DNA of 43,884 nt from Clostridia bacterium (GTDB lineage: Bacteria > Bacillota > Clostridia > Oscillospirales > Acutalibacteraceae), in assembly GCA_017433225.1 (NCBI GenBank), contig JAFRHS010000035.1:1-43884 (forward strand), in the 5' to 3' direction. A program made the position numbers and the translations under genes. Below, piece after piece: positions 15,873-25,945 of this stretch. How positions within the stretch are numbered: position 1 is the stretch's first letter; each line of letters begins with the position of its first letter. The notes beneath the pieces were generated by a model. That model was not told where the DNA came from and made no database searches. It saw nothing but the letters and a program-made list of their open reading frames with translations.

Positions 15873-16922
15873 ATGAAAAAAGTATTTATGATCGGCGGTA
15901 CCGGCCTGCTCGGTTCCAAGTCTGCTGAGCAGTTCCTGGCTCACGGCGTAGCGGTCAAGACCCTCGCCCTCCCGCCCCTCCCGGAAGGTGCTCCGATGCC
16001 GGAAGGCATGGAAATCATTTTCCAGGATGTCAACAAGTGCACCGACGAAGAGCTCAGAGAACTCATGTCTGACTGTGACTGCCTTGTCTACGCTGCCGGC
16101 GTCGACGAGCGTGCCGAGTTCCCGGCTCCCGTTTATGACGCTTACTACAAGTTCAACATCGCTCCTCTGAAGAAGCTCATGCCCATGGCAAAAGAGCTCG
16201 GCTATGAGAGCTGTGTCGTTTTCGGTTCTTACTTCACCTGGCTCACCAAAGAGCGCCCGGACATGAAGATGGCCGAGAGAAACCCCTACATGCGTTCCCG
16301 TCTCGATCAGGAAGAGTACGCGCTGTCCCTGGCTGACGACAACTTCGCCGTTGCCGTCCTGGAGCTGCCCTACATCTTCGGCACTCAGCCCGGCCGTCGT
16401 CCGGTCTGGACCGTCCTCATCAACCAGATCAAAGCTATGGATAAACTCCCTGCCACCTTCTACCCGGCAGGCGGTACCGCCATGCTCACCATCCGTCAGG
16501 TCGGCGAGGCCTGCTACGGCGCCGCCACCCGCACCAAGGGCGGCCGTGCCTACCCCGTCTCCTGCTACAACATGCGGTGGAAAGAGTTCCTGAAGATCGT
16601 CTACAATGCCCGCGGCATGGGCGCAAACCGCAAGGTCATCTCCATCCCGCCCTGGATGATGGCGATGTACATGCCGAAGTTCCTTCTCGACTACAAGAAG
16701 AGAGGCATCGAGTCCGGTATGGATCCCATGCAGCTGCCCTACATCATGGACATTCCGCTGTTCTTCGACACCGACCTTATGTATCATGACCTCGGCGTCA
16801 CTCCCGACGACATCGAAGCGGCCATCTTCGACTCCATCAAGGTCTCCTGCGAAGTCGTTCTCGAAGGCAAGAAGCTCCTCGGCATGAAAGGCGAGGAAGG
16901 CGACGAACCCGACAGCCTGTAA
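15873..16922 (+). CDS. NAD-dependent epimerase/dehydratase-like protein
   Basis: A 349-residue protein of the extended short-chain dehydrogenase group. It opens with the Rossmann motif MIGGTGLLGSKSAEQFL (G-x-x-G-x-x-G). The catalytic YxxxK is not obvious: around the expected place there is RNPYMRSRLDQEEYAL, so the enzyme may be atypical or only bind NAD(P). The C-terminal half includes ISIPPWMMAMYMPKFLLDYKK, suggestive of an amphipathic or membrane-near helix. ATG 15873 has AAAGGAG 11 bases upstream; in-frame codons up to 15774 lack one. Codons such as GCT, CGT and GTT look more frequent than in neighbours, which may reflect high expression. Confidence 0.75.
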   Translation: MKKVFMIGGTGLLGSKSAEQFLAHGVAVKTLALPPLPEGAPMPEGMEIIFQDVNKCTDEELRELMSDCDCLVYAAGVDERAEFPAPVYDAYYKFNIAPLKKLMPMAKELGYESCVVFGSYFTWLTKERPDMKMAERNPYMRSRLDQEEYALSLADDNFAVAVLELPYIFGTQPGRRPVWTVLINQIKAMDKLPATFYPAGGTAMLTIRQVGEACYGAATRTKGGRAYPVSCYNMRWKEFLKIVYNARGMGANRKVISIPPWMMAMYMPKFLLDYKKRGIESGMDPMQLPYIMDIPLFFDTDLMYHDLGVTPDDIEAAIFDSIKVSCEVVLEGKKLLGMKGEEGDEPDSL

Positions 16923-16975
16923 GCCACTTGCAAAAGCGCTCAAAGAAGTGTAAACTCTTAGAAAGTGCAATGAGG

Positions 16976-17007
16976 CACTGAGGACTCCGGTCCTCAGTGT
17001 CTTTTTT
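16976..17007 (+). terminator. terminator of epimerase-like gene
   Basis: CACTGAGGAC (16976-16985) pairs with GTCCTCAGTG (16990-16999), loop TCCG, then TCTTTTTT. Confidence 0.92.
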
Positions 17008-17023
17008 CAAAGGAAGTGTTCCC

Positions 17024-17329
17024 ATGTATATCCCCACCATGCCCGTCCCCGAGGCCCTCGACGGCCTGAAGGCGGCCGCGAAGAACGACCCCGAACTCAA
17101 GGCGCAGCTCCTCGCGACGAAAGACGCGAAATACCCCCTCACCACCTTCTGCAGGATCGCCACGGAGAAAGGCTTCCCGCTGTCCCCGATGGACGTCATC
17201 GACTACGGTGAGCAGGAAGTGGCAGCCATGGCCCGTTCCATCAACGGCGGCGGGGAGAACCACCCGTCCCTCGACGGTTCGGAAGACACCTACGAACTGT
17301 TCATGATCGAACTGGAAGAACTGGTCTGA
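17024..17329 (+). CDS. Nif11-domain-like small protein
   Basis: This 101-residue protein resembles the Nif11 domain: an acidic helix (ALDGLKAAAKNDPELKAQL), a middle turn, then RIATEKGFPLSPMDV. This matches the 'DPEL..KL...A..AGF.ls.eDl' pattern. Nif11-type domains occur in nitrogen-fixation loci and as leader peptides of ribosomally made peptides. After the domain comes ARSINGGGENHPSLDG, a glycine stretch like a double-glycine leader site, then an acidic 20-residue tail without cysteine. ATG 17024 follows AAAGGAAG. It starts just after the epimerase terminator and its stop lies one base before the next ATG, so it is coupled to the GIY-YIG gene. Confidence 0.6.
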   Translation: MYIPTMPVPEALDGLKAAAKNDPELKAQLLATKDAKYPLTTFCRIATEKGFPLSPMDVIDYGEQEVAAMARSINGGGENHPSLDGSEDTYELFMIELEELV

Positions 17330-17330
17330 C

Positions 17331-17924
17331 ATGAGCCTTACCATCCATCTGAACTTCACCCCGGGCGGCGGCGCGTTCTACGCGCTGCTCTACCTCCTGC
17401 TGGTCCTCGGGTTCGCGCTCCTCGTCTGGTACCTGTCCGGCCGCCGGAAACGCCGCATCCGGAAGATCCTCCAGGACGAGACGCCCCTGTCGGCGGAAGA
17501 GTTCGAAGAAAACTGGATGATCCGCACCGGCCGGGAAGCCGGCGAAGGGTACAAGTACCACGTCTTCCCCGGCTGCTATGTCATCCTCTTCTACGACGTG
17601 AAGCCCGAAGTGGAAGACGACTTCGACCGCTACCACGACGTCTACGTGGGGCAGTCCCTGAACGTCACCGAGCGGGTCCACCACCATTTCACCGGCTATG
17701 GCCGGGGCGATGTATACGCCGACCTCAAAGCGGGCCGCTTCGTCTACGTCAAGCTCATCCCCTGTGAACGGGAAGCGCTCAACGACCTCGAAAAAGCCCT
17801 CATCGAAGAATACGACGCGACCGGGTCCTACAACGCCACCGCAGGCGGCGGCACGGACTGGGAAGCGAAAGACGACCGCGAAGCCGGGCACTCCCCGACC
17901 CACCGCCGCCGCTGGAGAACATAA
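17331..17924 (+). CDS. membrane-anchored GIY-YIG domain protein
   Basis: A 197-residue protein. Residues 14-36 form one strong transmembrane helix followed by a basic RRKRRIRK stretch. The C-terminal domain resembles a GIY-YIG nuclease: GCYVILFYD in place of GIY, YHDVYVGQSLNVTERV in place of YIG with the expected arginine, and a glutamate in LEKALIEEYDA followed by SYNAT. GIY-YIG enzymes cleave DNA, but an N-terminal anchor is unusual and the substrate is unknown. It is translationally coupled to the Nif11-like gene and ends at a bidirectional terminator. Confidence 0.65.
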   Translation: MSLTIHLNFTPGGGAFYALLYLLLVLGFALLVWYLSGRRKRRIRKILQDETPLSAEEFEENWMIRTGREAGEGYKYHVFPGCYVILFYDVKPEVEDDFDRYHDVYVGQSLNVTERVHHHFTGYGRGDVYADLKAGRFVYVKLIPCEREALNDLEKALIEEYDATGSYNATAGGGTDWEAKDDREAGHSPTHRRRWRT

Positions 17925-17953
17925 AAAGACCTCTGCGAAACGCAGAGGTCTTT
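17925..17953. terminator. bidirectional terminator
   Basis: A 13-bp perfect stem AAAGACCTCTGCG / CGCAGAGGTCTTT with an AAA loop, shared by the GIY-YIG gene and the nitroreductase gene. Confidence 0.9.
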
Positions 17954-17966
17954 CTTGAATATCGCC

Positions 17967-18623
17967 TTATTTCCACTTGACGTTTTTACAGCCCTTCGAA
18001 GCGGCGCCGACTTCGAAATTGTACTTGACGATGCCCTTGTCGAGGCCGGAGGCCTTGCCGAGGGCGACCTTGTCCTTCTTTTCGAGGGACAGCGTGAACG
18101 GCTGGCGGTTCATCGCCGTCGGAGCGAGCAGCGCCGCTTCCGCGCCGGACACGAACCAGTCGGGCAGGTCCTTGCCTTTGACAACGTCGTCAAGTTTCTT
18201 CGACTCATGGGGGTGGCCCTGCGTGGTGCCGTAGCCGACCGCGATGACACCGAAGAGCTTCTCGCCGCGGTCGACGTCATAGGCGTCGGGGTCTTTCCCG
18301 ACGGTGCCGCCGACCCAGCAGGTATTGAGGCCGAGTTTCTGCGCTTCCAGGACGATCTTCTGTCCATAGTAGCCGAGCTCCTCGCCCTTGTTCTTTTTCG
18401 CGATCAGCGCGAAGTAGTTTTTCGTGTTTTTGAAGCCGCCGATGCGCGCGAGCAGCGAGCGGAACGCTTTCGGCCGGTCAAGGACCAGCTGGATGTGGAG
18501 CCCGCCGTCCTGATTGGCTTTCGCGACGAGCTTCTGAAGAGCGGTCAGTACATCGCCCGAGAGAGGCTGGTCGGTATAAGAACGGACCGAGTGTCTGAGT
18601 TCGAGTGCGCGAAGAGTATCCAT
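17967..18623 (-). CDS. nitroreductase-family flavoprotein
   Basis: A 218-residue protein that starts MDTLRALELRHSVRSYTDQP, the nitroreductase FMN-binding opening (R-x-S-x-R). It also has GYYGQKIVLEAQKLGLNTCWVGG and a GVIAVGYG strand. Members reduce nitro compounds, quinones or flavins with NAD(P)H. Two close starts exist: ATG 18629 and ATG 18623. I choose 18623 because GGGAG is 8 bases away; the other leaves only 2. An open frame extends further upstream to 18839 but crosses the promoter. It is divergent from metY with an inverted repeat between the two. Confidence 0.85.
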   Translation of the reverse strand: MDTLRALELRHSVRSYTDQPLSGDVLTALQKLVAKANQDGGLHIQLVLDRPKAFRSLLARIGGFKNTKNYFALIAKKNKGEELGYYGQKIVLEAQKLGLNTCWVGGTVGKDPDAYDVDRGEKLFGVIAVGYGTTQGHPHESKKLDDVVKGKDLPDWFVSGAEAALLAPTAMNRQPFTLSLEKKDKVALGKASGLDKGIVKYNFEVGAASKGCKNVKWK

Positions 18624-18684
18624 AAACATATCTCCCTTACGGTAGTGTTCGGGGCGATGGACGTCGCGGTGCCCCTTTGCATTT

Positions 18685-18761
18685 ATTATACTATAGTTTG
18701 TGACCTTAAAAAGAGTTAAAAATAAAAAACTCTTTCCCGGGGGCGCTCGAGTCTGTATAAT
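18685..18761. promoter_or_regulatory. divergent promoters with a shared inverted repeat
   Basis: Minus-strand -10 TATAAT at 18685-18690 drives the nitroreductase gene, and plus-strand TATAAT at 18756-18761 drives metY. Between them AAAGAGTT (18710-18717) and AACTCTTT (18728-18735) form a perfect 8-bp inverted repeat with a 10-base centre, well placed to act as an operator for both. -35 boxes are weak. Confidence 0.5.
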
Positions 18762-18778
18762 AGGAGAGGTAATCTGAA

Positions 18779-18794
18779 GGGCGATGCACCGCCC
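18779..18794 (+). other. small hairpin in metY leader
   Basis: GGGCG (18779-18783) pairs with CGCCC (18790-18794) about 22 bases before the ATG. It is too short for a SAM riboswitch. Confidence 0.35.
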
Positions 18795-18816
18795 GCACAC
18801 ATAGGAGTTGACCAAC

Positions 18817-20088
18817 ATGAAATTGGAAACCAAATGCATCCAGGCCGGTTATGAACCGAAGAACGGCGAGTCCCGGATGATCCCGATCATCCAGTCCACG
18901 ACGTTCAAGTACGACACGTCCGAAGACATGGGCAAGCTCTTCGACCTCGAAGCGTCCGGTTATTTCTACACCCGTCTGCAGAACCCCACGAACGACCTCG
19001 TGGCGGCGAAGCTCTGCGCCCTCGAAGGCGGCACCGCGGCCATGCTGACCTCTTCCGGTCAGGCGGCAAACTTCTTCGCGGTCTTCAACATCGCGCAGAA
19101 CGGCGACCACGTCGTGGCCTCTTCGGCGATCTACGGCGGCACCTTCAACCTGTTCAACGTGACCATGCGGAAGATGGGCATCGAGTTCACGTTCGTCTCT
19201 CCCGACTGTACGGAAGAGGAACTCGAAGCGGCGTTCCGGCCGAATACGAAGTGCGTTTTCGGCGAGTCCATCGCCAACCCTGCCCTCACGGTCCTCGACT
19301 TTGAAAAATTCGCGACGGCGGCCCACGCCCACGGCGTCCCGCTGATCGTCGACAACACGTTCCCGACACCGATCAACTGCCGTCCCATCGAGTTCGGTGT
19401 CGACATCGTCACCCATTCGACCACCAAGTATCTGGATGGCCATGACGTCGGGGTCGGCGGCGCCATCATCGACTCCGGCAACTTCGACTGGATGGCCCAC
19501 GCGGACAAGTTCCCGGGGCTGTGCACGCCGGACGAGTCCTACCACGGCATCACCTATGCCGAGAAGTTCGGCCAGGGCGGCGCGTTCATCACGAAGTGCA
19601 CCGCGCAGCTCATGAGAGACTTCGGTTCCATCCAGTCGCCGCAGAACGCGTTCTACCTGAACCTCGGCATCGAATCTCTGGCGGTCCGCATGGAACGCCA
19701 CTGCGCGAATGCCCAGAAGGTCGCCGAGTTCCTGCAGCAGCACGAGAACGTGGCCTGGGTCACCTATCCCGGCCTGCCCGGCGACAAGTACTATGACCTC
19801 GCGCAGAAGTACATGCCGAACGGCACCTGCGGCGTCATCTCCTTCGGCGTCAAGGGTGGCCGCAAAGCGGCGGAAGACTTCATGAAGAAGCTGAAGATCG
19901 GCATGATCGCCACCCATGTGGCAGACGCGCACACCTGCGTCCTGCACCCGGCGTCCTCCACCCACCGTCAGCTGACCGATGAGGAGCTCATCGCGGCCGG
20001 CGTCGGACCGGACCTCATCCGCCTGTCCGTCGGCATCGAGAACGTCGATGACATCATCGAGGACCTCGAGCAGGCACTCAAAGGCTGA
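18817..20088 (+). CDS. metY: O-acetylhomoserine sulfhydrylase-type PLP enzyme
   Basis: A 423-residue member of the Cys/Met metabolism PLP family. It has the opening TKCIQAGYEPKNGESRMIPIIQST, YTRLQNPT, the SSGQAA loop, and the PLP lysine at about residue 204 in THSTTKYLDGHDVGVGG. MetY makes homocysteine from O-acetylhomoserine and sulfide. The length and the long insert after GGAIIDSG (DWMAHADKFPGLCTPD) fit MetY better than cystathionine beta-lyase, but methionine gamma-lyase is a possible alternative. The ATG at 18817 follows TAGGAG. The 3' side runs into the palindrome array. Confidence 0.88.
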   Translation: MKLETKCIQAGYEPKNGESRMIPIIQSTTFKYDTSEDMGKLFDLEASGYFYTRLQNPTNDLVAAKLCALEGGTAAMLTSSGQAANFFAVFNIAQNGDHVVASSAIYGGTFNLFNVTMRKMGIEFTFVSPDCTEEELEAAFRPNTKCVFGESIANPALTVLDFEKFATAAHAHGVPLIVDNTFPTPINCRPIEFGVDIVTHSTTKYLDGHDVGVGGAIIDSGNFDWMAHADKFPGLCTPDESYHGITYAEKFGQGGAFITKCTAQLMRDFGSIQSPQNAFYLNLGIESLAVRMERHCANAQKVAEFLQQHENVAWVTYPGLPGDKYYDLAQKYMPNGTCGVISFGVKGGRKAAEDFMKKLKIGMIATHVADAHTCVLHPASSTHRQLTDEELIAAGVGPDLIRLSVGIENVDDIIEDLEQALKG

Positions 20089-20121
20089 GAAAACCCCAAA
20101 AACTCATTGATCATAAAAAAC

Positions 20122-20322
20122 AGACTACACAGAGCATCGTCCCGCTCCTGTAGTCTGTTTTTTTCTGCTTTTTTCATTTTTCCGGGGGTTCTCTGCAAAA
20201 AAAGAGACTACGAACCCCGAAAAACGCGTTCTGTAGTCTTTTATACCGTCTTTTTCGGCACAGACAAGGCAATTCACGCAAAAACAAAGACTACGAACCG
20301 CCAAAGCAACGTTCCGTAGTCC
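20122..20322. repeat. array of three 35-bp palindromic units, 83-bp period
   Basis: Units at 20122-20156, 20205-20239 and 20288-20322 each read AGACTAC-N21-GTAGTCT (last base C in unit 3). Start-to-start distance is exactly 83 bp twice. The 21-base centres differ, although units 2 and 3 share GAAC...GTTC inside the arms. A tracts precede and T tracts follow each unit, so each could act as a bidirectional terminator between the convergent metY and permease genes. The 48-bp segments between units are not alike. No other feature was seen in 20089-20355. Confidence 0.85.
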
Positions 20323-20355
20323 GTTTTTTGAAAATCACAAGTAAATCGCCCGGCC

Positions 20356-21237
20356 TCACACCGTGACGTGGAGGAGGTCGATCAGGATGCCCGCGACGAC
20401 GCCGATGCCGTAGAGGATGGCGACGATCGAGATGTTCCGCTTCACGCCTTCGTTCGACTTGAAGAGGACCACGAGGCCGATGCCCGCTCCGACAAGGAGC
20501 CCGGACATCATGGGGCCGACGCCGATGACGCCTTCGAGGTACAGCTGCGTGATGACGACCGAGGCGGCGCAGTTCGGGATGAGCCCGATGAGGCCCGCCA
20601 GCAGTTCGCCGACGACCGGCATGTTCACGACGAACCCGCCGAGGTTCTCCTCTCCGACGAGGGCGATGAGCCCGTTCAGCACGAGGCTGATGCCGAAGAT
20701 CCACGCGAGGATGACAAGGGAGTGTTTCAACGCGGACACCAGGATGCCGTCCTCTTCTTCGTGCGCATGTTCGTGTTCGCAGAAGTGGTGGATGTCCATG
20801 TCGTCCTGCAGCTTCTGGTTGCGGCGCTTCCGGGTGAGCCGGGCGCCGAAGTCCACGGCGAGGCCCGCGAGGAGGCCGACCAGGACTTTGAGGCCGAGGA
20901 TGCGGAGGATGGTGGCTGCCGGCACATGCTCCGAGAGGAGGATGGGCAGCATCTCATCGGACGTGGACAGGTAGACGGCGATCAGCGTCCCCACCGTGAT
21001 GACCCGCCCCGCGTACAGAGACGAGGCCGCGGCCGAGAAGCCGCACTGGGGGAATGCGCCGACGACGGACCCGATGACGGGGCCGAACCGGCCGGACTTC
21101 CGGACGAGTTCCGTCGTCCGTTCGCTCATGTGCCGTTCGAGGAACTCCATGAGCAGATAGGCCAGGAACAGGATGGGGATGATCTCTGCGGTGTCTTTCA
21201 ACGTGTCCAGCAGGATGTCCCAAATGGTCTCCCACAT
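20356..21237 (-). CDS. putative metal-export permease (ArsP/YraQ-like, 'manganese transporter' type)
   Basis: A 293-residue membrane protein with two similar halves. Each has a short cysteine-containing loop: GAFPQCGFSAAASSLYAGR in the first and LIPNCAASVVITQLYLEG in the second. Inverted halves with such loops mark the COG0701-like permeases, which include organoarsenical exporters and proteins annotated as manganese transporters. A histidine-rich cytoplasmic loop (IHHFCEHEHAHEEED) between the halves could sense or bind a metal. ATG 21237 follows AAAGGAGG. It is 41 bp downstream of the deacetylase gene and may be co-transcribed. Confidence 0.7.
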   Translation of the reverse strand: MWETIWDILLDTLKDTAEIIPILFLAYLLMEFLERHMSERTTELVRKSGRFGPVIGSVVGAFPQCGFSAAASSLYAGRVITVGTLIAVYLSTSDEMLPILLSEHVPAATILRILGLKVLVGLLAGLAVDFGARLTRKRRNQKLQDDMDIHHFCEHEHAHEEEDGILVSALKHSLVILAWIFGISLVLNGLIALVGEENLGGFVVNMPVVGELLAGLIGLIPNCAASVVITQLYLEGVIGVGPMMSGLLVGAGIGLVVLFKSNEGVKRNISIVAILYGIGVVAGILIDLLHVTV

Positions 21238-21278
21238 GACGGAGTTCCCTCCTTTCCGCCATTCTGTGGCGATATACG

Positions 21279-22646
21279 TCAGTTGTTCACGTGCTGGTGA
21301 ACGGTCGGGGTGCTCTCATCGAGCGGCAGGAGCACGTAGCCCTGCTTCAGCAGTTTGGCGATGGTCTTGTCCATCGCGTCGATCGTGAATTCGTGGATGT
21401 CGTGGCAGAGGACCACGGAGTGGGTGTGTCTGGCACAGCCTTTCACGATGTTCTTGTAGATCTTGTCGGGGTCCTTCGTGTCGCCGGAGTCGCCGGACAG
21501 GACGTTCCAGTCGTAGTAGATGTACCCCTTTTCATCGGCTTCTTTGACGAGTTCCGTCATGATGCCTTCCTTGTACTTCTTCGAGATGACGTTCGAGCTG
21601 CCGCCGGGGAACCGGAAATAGGGGGTCCGTTTGCCGGTGTGCTGCTGGATGAGGTTCTCCATCTGTTCGAAGTCCTGCCAGTAGTCTTTGGCGCTCTTGT
21701 AGATCTTCCCGTAGTCGTGCGTGTAGGTGTGGACACCGATCGTGTGACCGGCTCTCGCCTCCCGCTCGAGACAGTCAAGATAACTCTTGAAAAAGCCGGT
21801 GACGAAGAAGGTGGCCTTGACCTTGTGGTGGTCGAGGATACCGAGCAGCTGACCGGTGTACTGGCCGGGGCCGTCGTCGAAGGTCAGGTAGACCGCTTTG
21901 CCGTTGCCGACGACGCCGTCTTTGACCTTGTAGGTCCGGCCGAGGTGCGTGACCTTGCCGGTGTAGCTGAAATCGACCTTGCCGTTCCGGACGAACCAGA
22001 CACCTTTGTCGTTCGTGGAGATGCCCTGGTACTTCTTGTCCTGTTTTCCTTTGGAGAAGTAGTACCAGGTGTCGTCCAGCAGCTTGATGCCGCTGTAGTT
22101 CTGGTCGAGTTTGCCGTGTTTGAAGTAGCAGATGCCGGACTTCGTTTTGGCGGGGCCTTCGAAATCCCGCACGGCCTGGCCGTCTTCGACGTACCACCAG
22201 GTCGTCTCCCCTTCGATGGTGCCGGACTTCGTGCCGGTGAAGGTGCGGTCGACGACGCCGTCTTTGGTCCAGTACCAGTCGTTGCCGGTCCGGGCAAAGC
22301 CGGTGAAGGTGCCGTCAAAGACACCTTTGTCGAAGTAGACCCAGCCTGCTTCGCTCGCGCCGAGGCCGGTATAGGTGAGGTCCACCTCGCCGTTGTTGAC
22401 GTAGTAGGTCCCCTGCTGTTTATTGACGACCCCTTCTGCGGCGCCGGTGTAGTCGGCGTCGATCTCGCCCTTCTCATAGTAGACCCAGTGCTTGTCGTGG
22501 GTCTCCCAGATGCCGGTGTAATCGGCCGGCGGCTTGCTGCCGCCGAAGGCGAGGAACCCGAAGCAGAGGATCAGCACCAGAAGGAGGGCGCCGATGCCGA
22601 CCGCGTATTTCCCGCGGGTCGTCAGTTCGTATTTCTTTTGTTCCAT
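21279..22646 (-). CDS. membrane-anchored polysaccharide deacetylase with N-terminal repeats
   Basis: A 455-residue protein with a signal-anchor helix at about 15-35. Eight or nine repeats of about 22-26 residues follow from 42 to 245, each of the form YTG...W-Y-Y/F...G..D. They resemble the aromatic-glycine repeats of choline-binding or glucan-binding wall modules. The NodB deacetylase domain follows: TFDDGP (255-260), the metal histidines H306 and H310 in HTYTH, RFPGG (345-349), DWNVLSGD and VVLCHDIH. It should act outside the cell, removing acetyl groups from peptidoglycan or another glycan. It lies 43 bp after aspS and before the permease gene. Confidence 0.88.
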   Translation of the reverse strand: MEQKKYELTTRGKYAVGIGALLLVLILCFGFLAFGGSKPPADYTGIWETHDKHWVYYEKGEIDADYTGAAEGVVNKQQGTYYVNNGEVDLTYTGLGASEAGWVYFDKGVFDGTFTGFARTGNDWYWTKDGVVDRTFTGTKSGTIEGETTWWYVEDGQAVRDFEGPAKTKSGICYFKHGKLDQNYSGIKLLDDTWYYFSKGKQDKKYQGISTNDKGVWFVRNGKVDFSYTGKVTHLGRTYKVKDGVVGNGKAVYLTFDDGPGQYTGQLLGILDHHKVKATFFVTGFFKSYLDCLEREARAGHTIGVHTYTHDYGKIYKSAKDYWQDFEQMENLIQQHTGKRTPYFRFPGGSSNVISKKYKEGIMTELVKEADEKGYIYYDWNVLSGDSGDTKDPDKIYKNIVKGCARHTHSVVLCHDIHEFTIDAMDKTIAKLLKQGYVLLPLDESTPTVHQHVNN

Positions 22647-22688
22647 AACATTCTCTTTTTCTGACGGGTATTTGCTTTTTTTGGCGAT

Positions 22689-24460
<1,772 letters not shown>

Positions 24461-24473
<13 letters not shown>

Positions 24474-25831
24474 GTGGTGTTTCCTCCCAAAAGTGCGCTG
24501 AGGTCGACGTTGGCAAGATCGCCCTCGCTGGTGTTGAATTCCGCCGAAAGTGCGGACATGGCGGCGTTGATCGCGATCTGCTGGAAGTCCTCGGCAAAGG
24601 TGTCGAGTTTCACTTCCGTGGTCTCGCCGGTCTCCATGTATTTGAGTTGAACGGTGCCGGACTCCAGCTCGTTGTCGCCGATGACGGCGGTGAAGTCGGC
24701 GCCGGTCTTGTTCGCGTATTTCATCTGTGCCTTGATGGAACGCCCGACCGTGTCGAACGCGCAGGGCACGCCTTCGGCCCGCAGGTCGTGGACGATCTGC
24801 GCCGCTTTGAACGACGCGGCGTCGCCGGCCGTGGCGAGGTACAGCGCCATGGTCTCTTCCTTCGGAAGCTCGATGCCCTGTGCCTCGAGGAGGAGCATCA
24901 GGCGTTCGATGCCCATGCCGAAGCCGAGGGCCGGGATGGACTTGCCGCCCAGTTCCTCGCAGAGGCCGTCGTACCGGCCGCCGCCGCAGACCGTGCCCTG
25001 TGCCCCGATGTCGTGGGACACGAATTCGAAGACGGTCTTCGTGTAGTAGTCGAGGCCGCGGACGATGCGCGGGTTGATGGTATAGGCGATGTCCATCGCC
25101 TCCAGATATTTCTGGACCTTCTCGAAGTGGTCCTTGCACTCTTCACAGAGGTAGTCGAGCACGACCGGAGCATTGTCCTTCAGCTCGTCGGACTCCTCTT
25201 TGCAGTCGATGATGCGCATCGGATTGCGCTCGAGGCGGTCCGTGCAGGTCTCGCAGAGTTCGTCCTTGTGCGCGGTGAAGTAATCTTTGAGCGCCTTCTG
25301 GTAGATGGGACGGCAGTGCGGGCAGCCGATCGAGTTGATCTGCAGCTCGAGGCCTTTGACGCCGAGGAACCCGAAGACTTCGTCTGCGAGGGCGATGACT
25401 TCCGCGTCCTGTGCCGGGCTCGATGTGCCGAAGCACTCGACACCGAACTGGTGGAACTCGCGGAGCCGTCCTGCCTGGGGTTTCTCGTACCGGTAGCAGG
25501 AGGTCAGGTAGTAGACCTTCATCGGGCTCGGCTCGTTGAACAGTCCGTGCTCGAGGAACGAGCGGACCGCGCCGGCGGTGCCCTCCGGACGAAGGGTGAT
25601 GGACCGTCCGCCCTTGTCGTCGAAGGTATACATCTCCTTCTGTACGACGTCCGTGGTGTCTCCCACAGACCGGTTGAACAGTTCTGTATGTTCGAAGACG
25701 GGAGTGCGGATCTCACGGAATCCGTAGTTCCCGGCGATATCGGCCAGTGTCGCTTCCAGAAAACGGACTTTGTGGCTGTCCATCGGGAGCGTGTCCTGTG
25801 TGCCTTTGATGGCTTTCGTAATGAGCGCCAT
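24461..25831 (-). CDS. hisS: histidyl-tRNA synthetase
   Basis: A 456-residue class II enzyme charging tRNA-His. It has KGTQDTLP near the start, motif 2 (TSCYRYEKPQAGRLREFHQFGVE), the HisA signature GRYDGLCEELGG, and motif 3 (GFGMGIERLMLLLE), then a C-terminal anticodon-binding domain. An extra four-cysteine arrangement (CPHC, CETC, CEEC) lies around residues 185-245, which could bind zinc. The promoter overlaps the pyk terminator at 25893-25921. The leader is about 55 bases, too short for a T-box. Confidence 0.96.
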
Positions 25832-25892
25832 GGGTCTTCCTCCAAATCAGAGTAATCTTCTTTTTCATAATAAAGAGTCTTGTAACCTTAGT

Positions 25893-25921
25893 ATTATAGA
25901 AAAGAAAGACCCATTTTGCAA
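25893..25921 (-). promoter_or_regulatory. promoter of hisS-aspS
   Basis: Minus-strand -35 TTGCAA (25916-25921), 17-bp spacer, -10 TATAAT (25893-25898). The -35 lies in the loop of the pyk terminator. Confidence 0.7.
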
Positions 25922-25930
25922 TGGGTCTTT
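25901..25930 (-). terminator. terminator of pyk
   Basis: AAAGACCCATT (25905-25915) pairs with AATGGGTCTTT (25920-25930). The minus strand continues TCTTTTC. Confidence 0.85.
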
Positions 25931-25945
25931 CACAAACATTTGAAT

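Noticed and set aside
18762-18816. SAM riboswitch before metY
   Set aside because: The leader is about 50 bases with only a 5-bp hairpin; a SAM-I riboswitch needs about twice that length.
24474-25139. Apparent 222-residue N-terminal extension of aspS
   Set aside because: It overlaps hisS in another frame, is Arg/His-rich, and a good ribosome site precedes ATG 24473.
25832-25945. T-box leader for hisS-aspS
   Set aside because: The leader is only about 55 bases and no T-box or specifier stem is visible.
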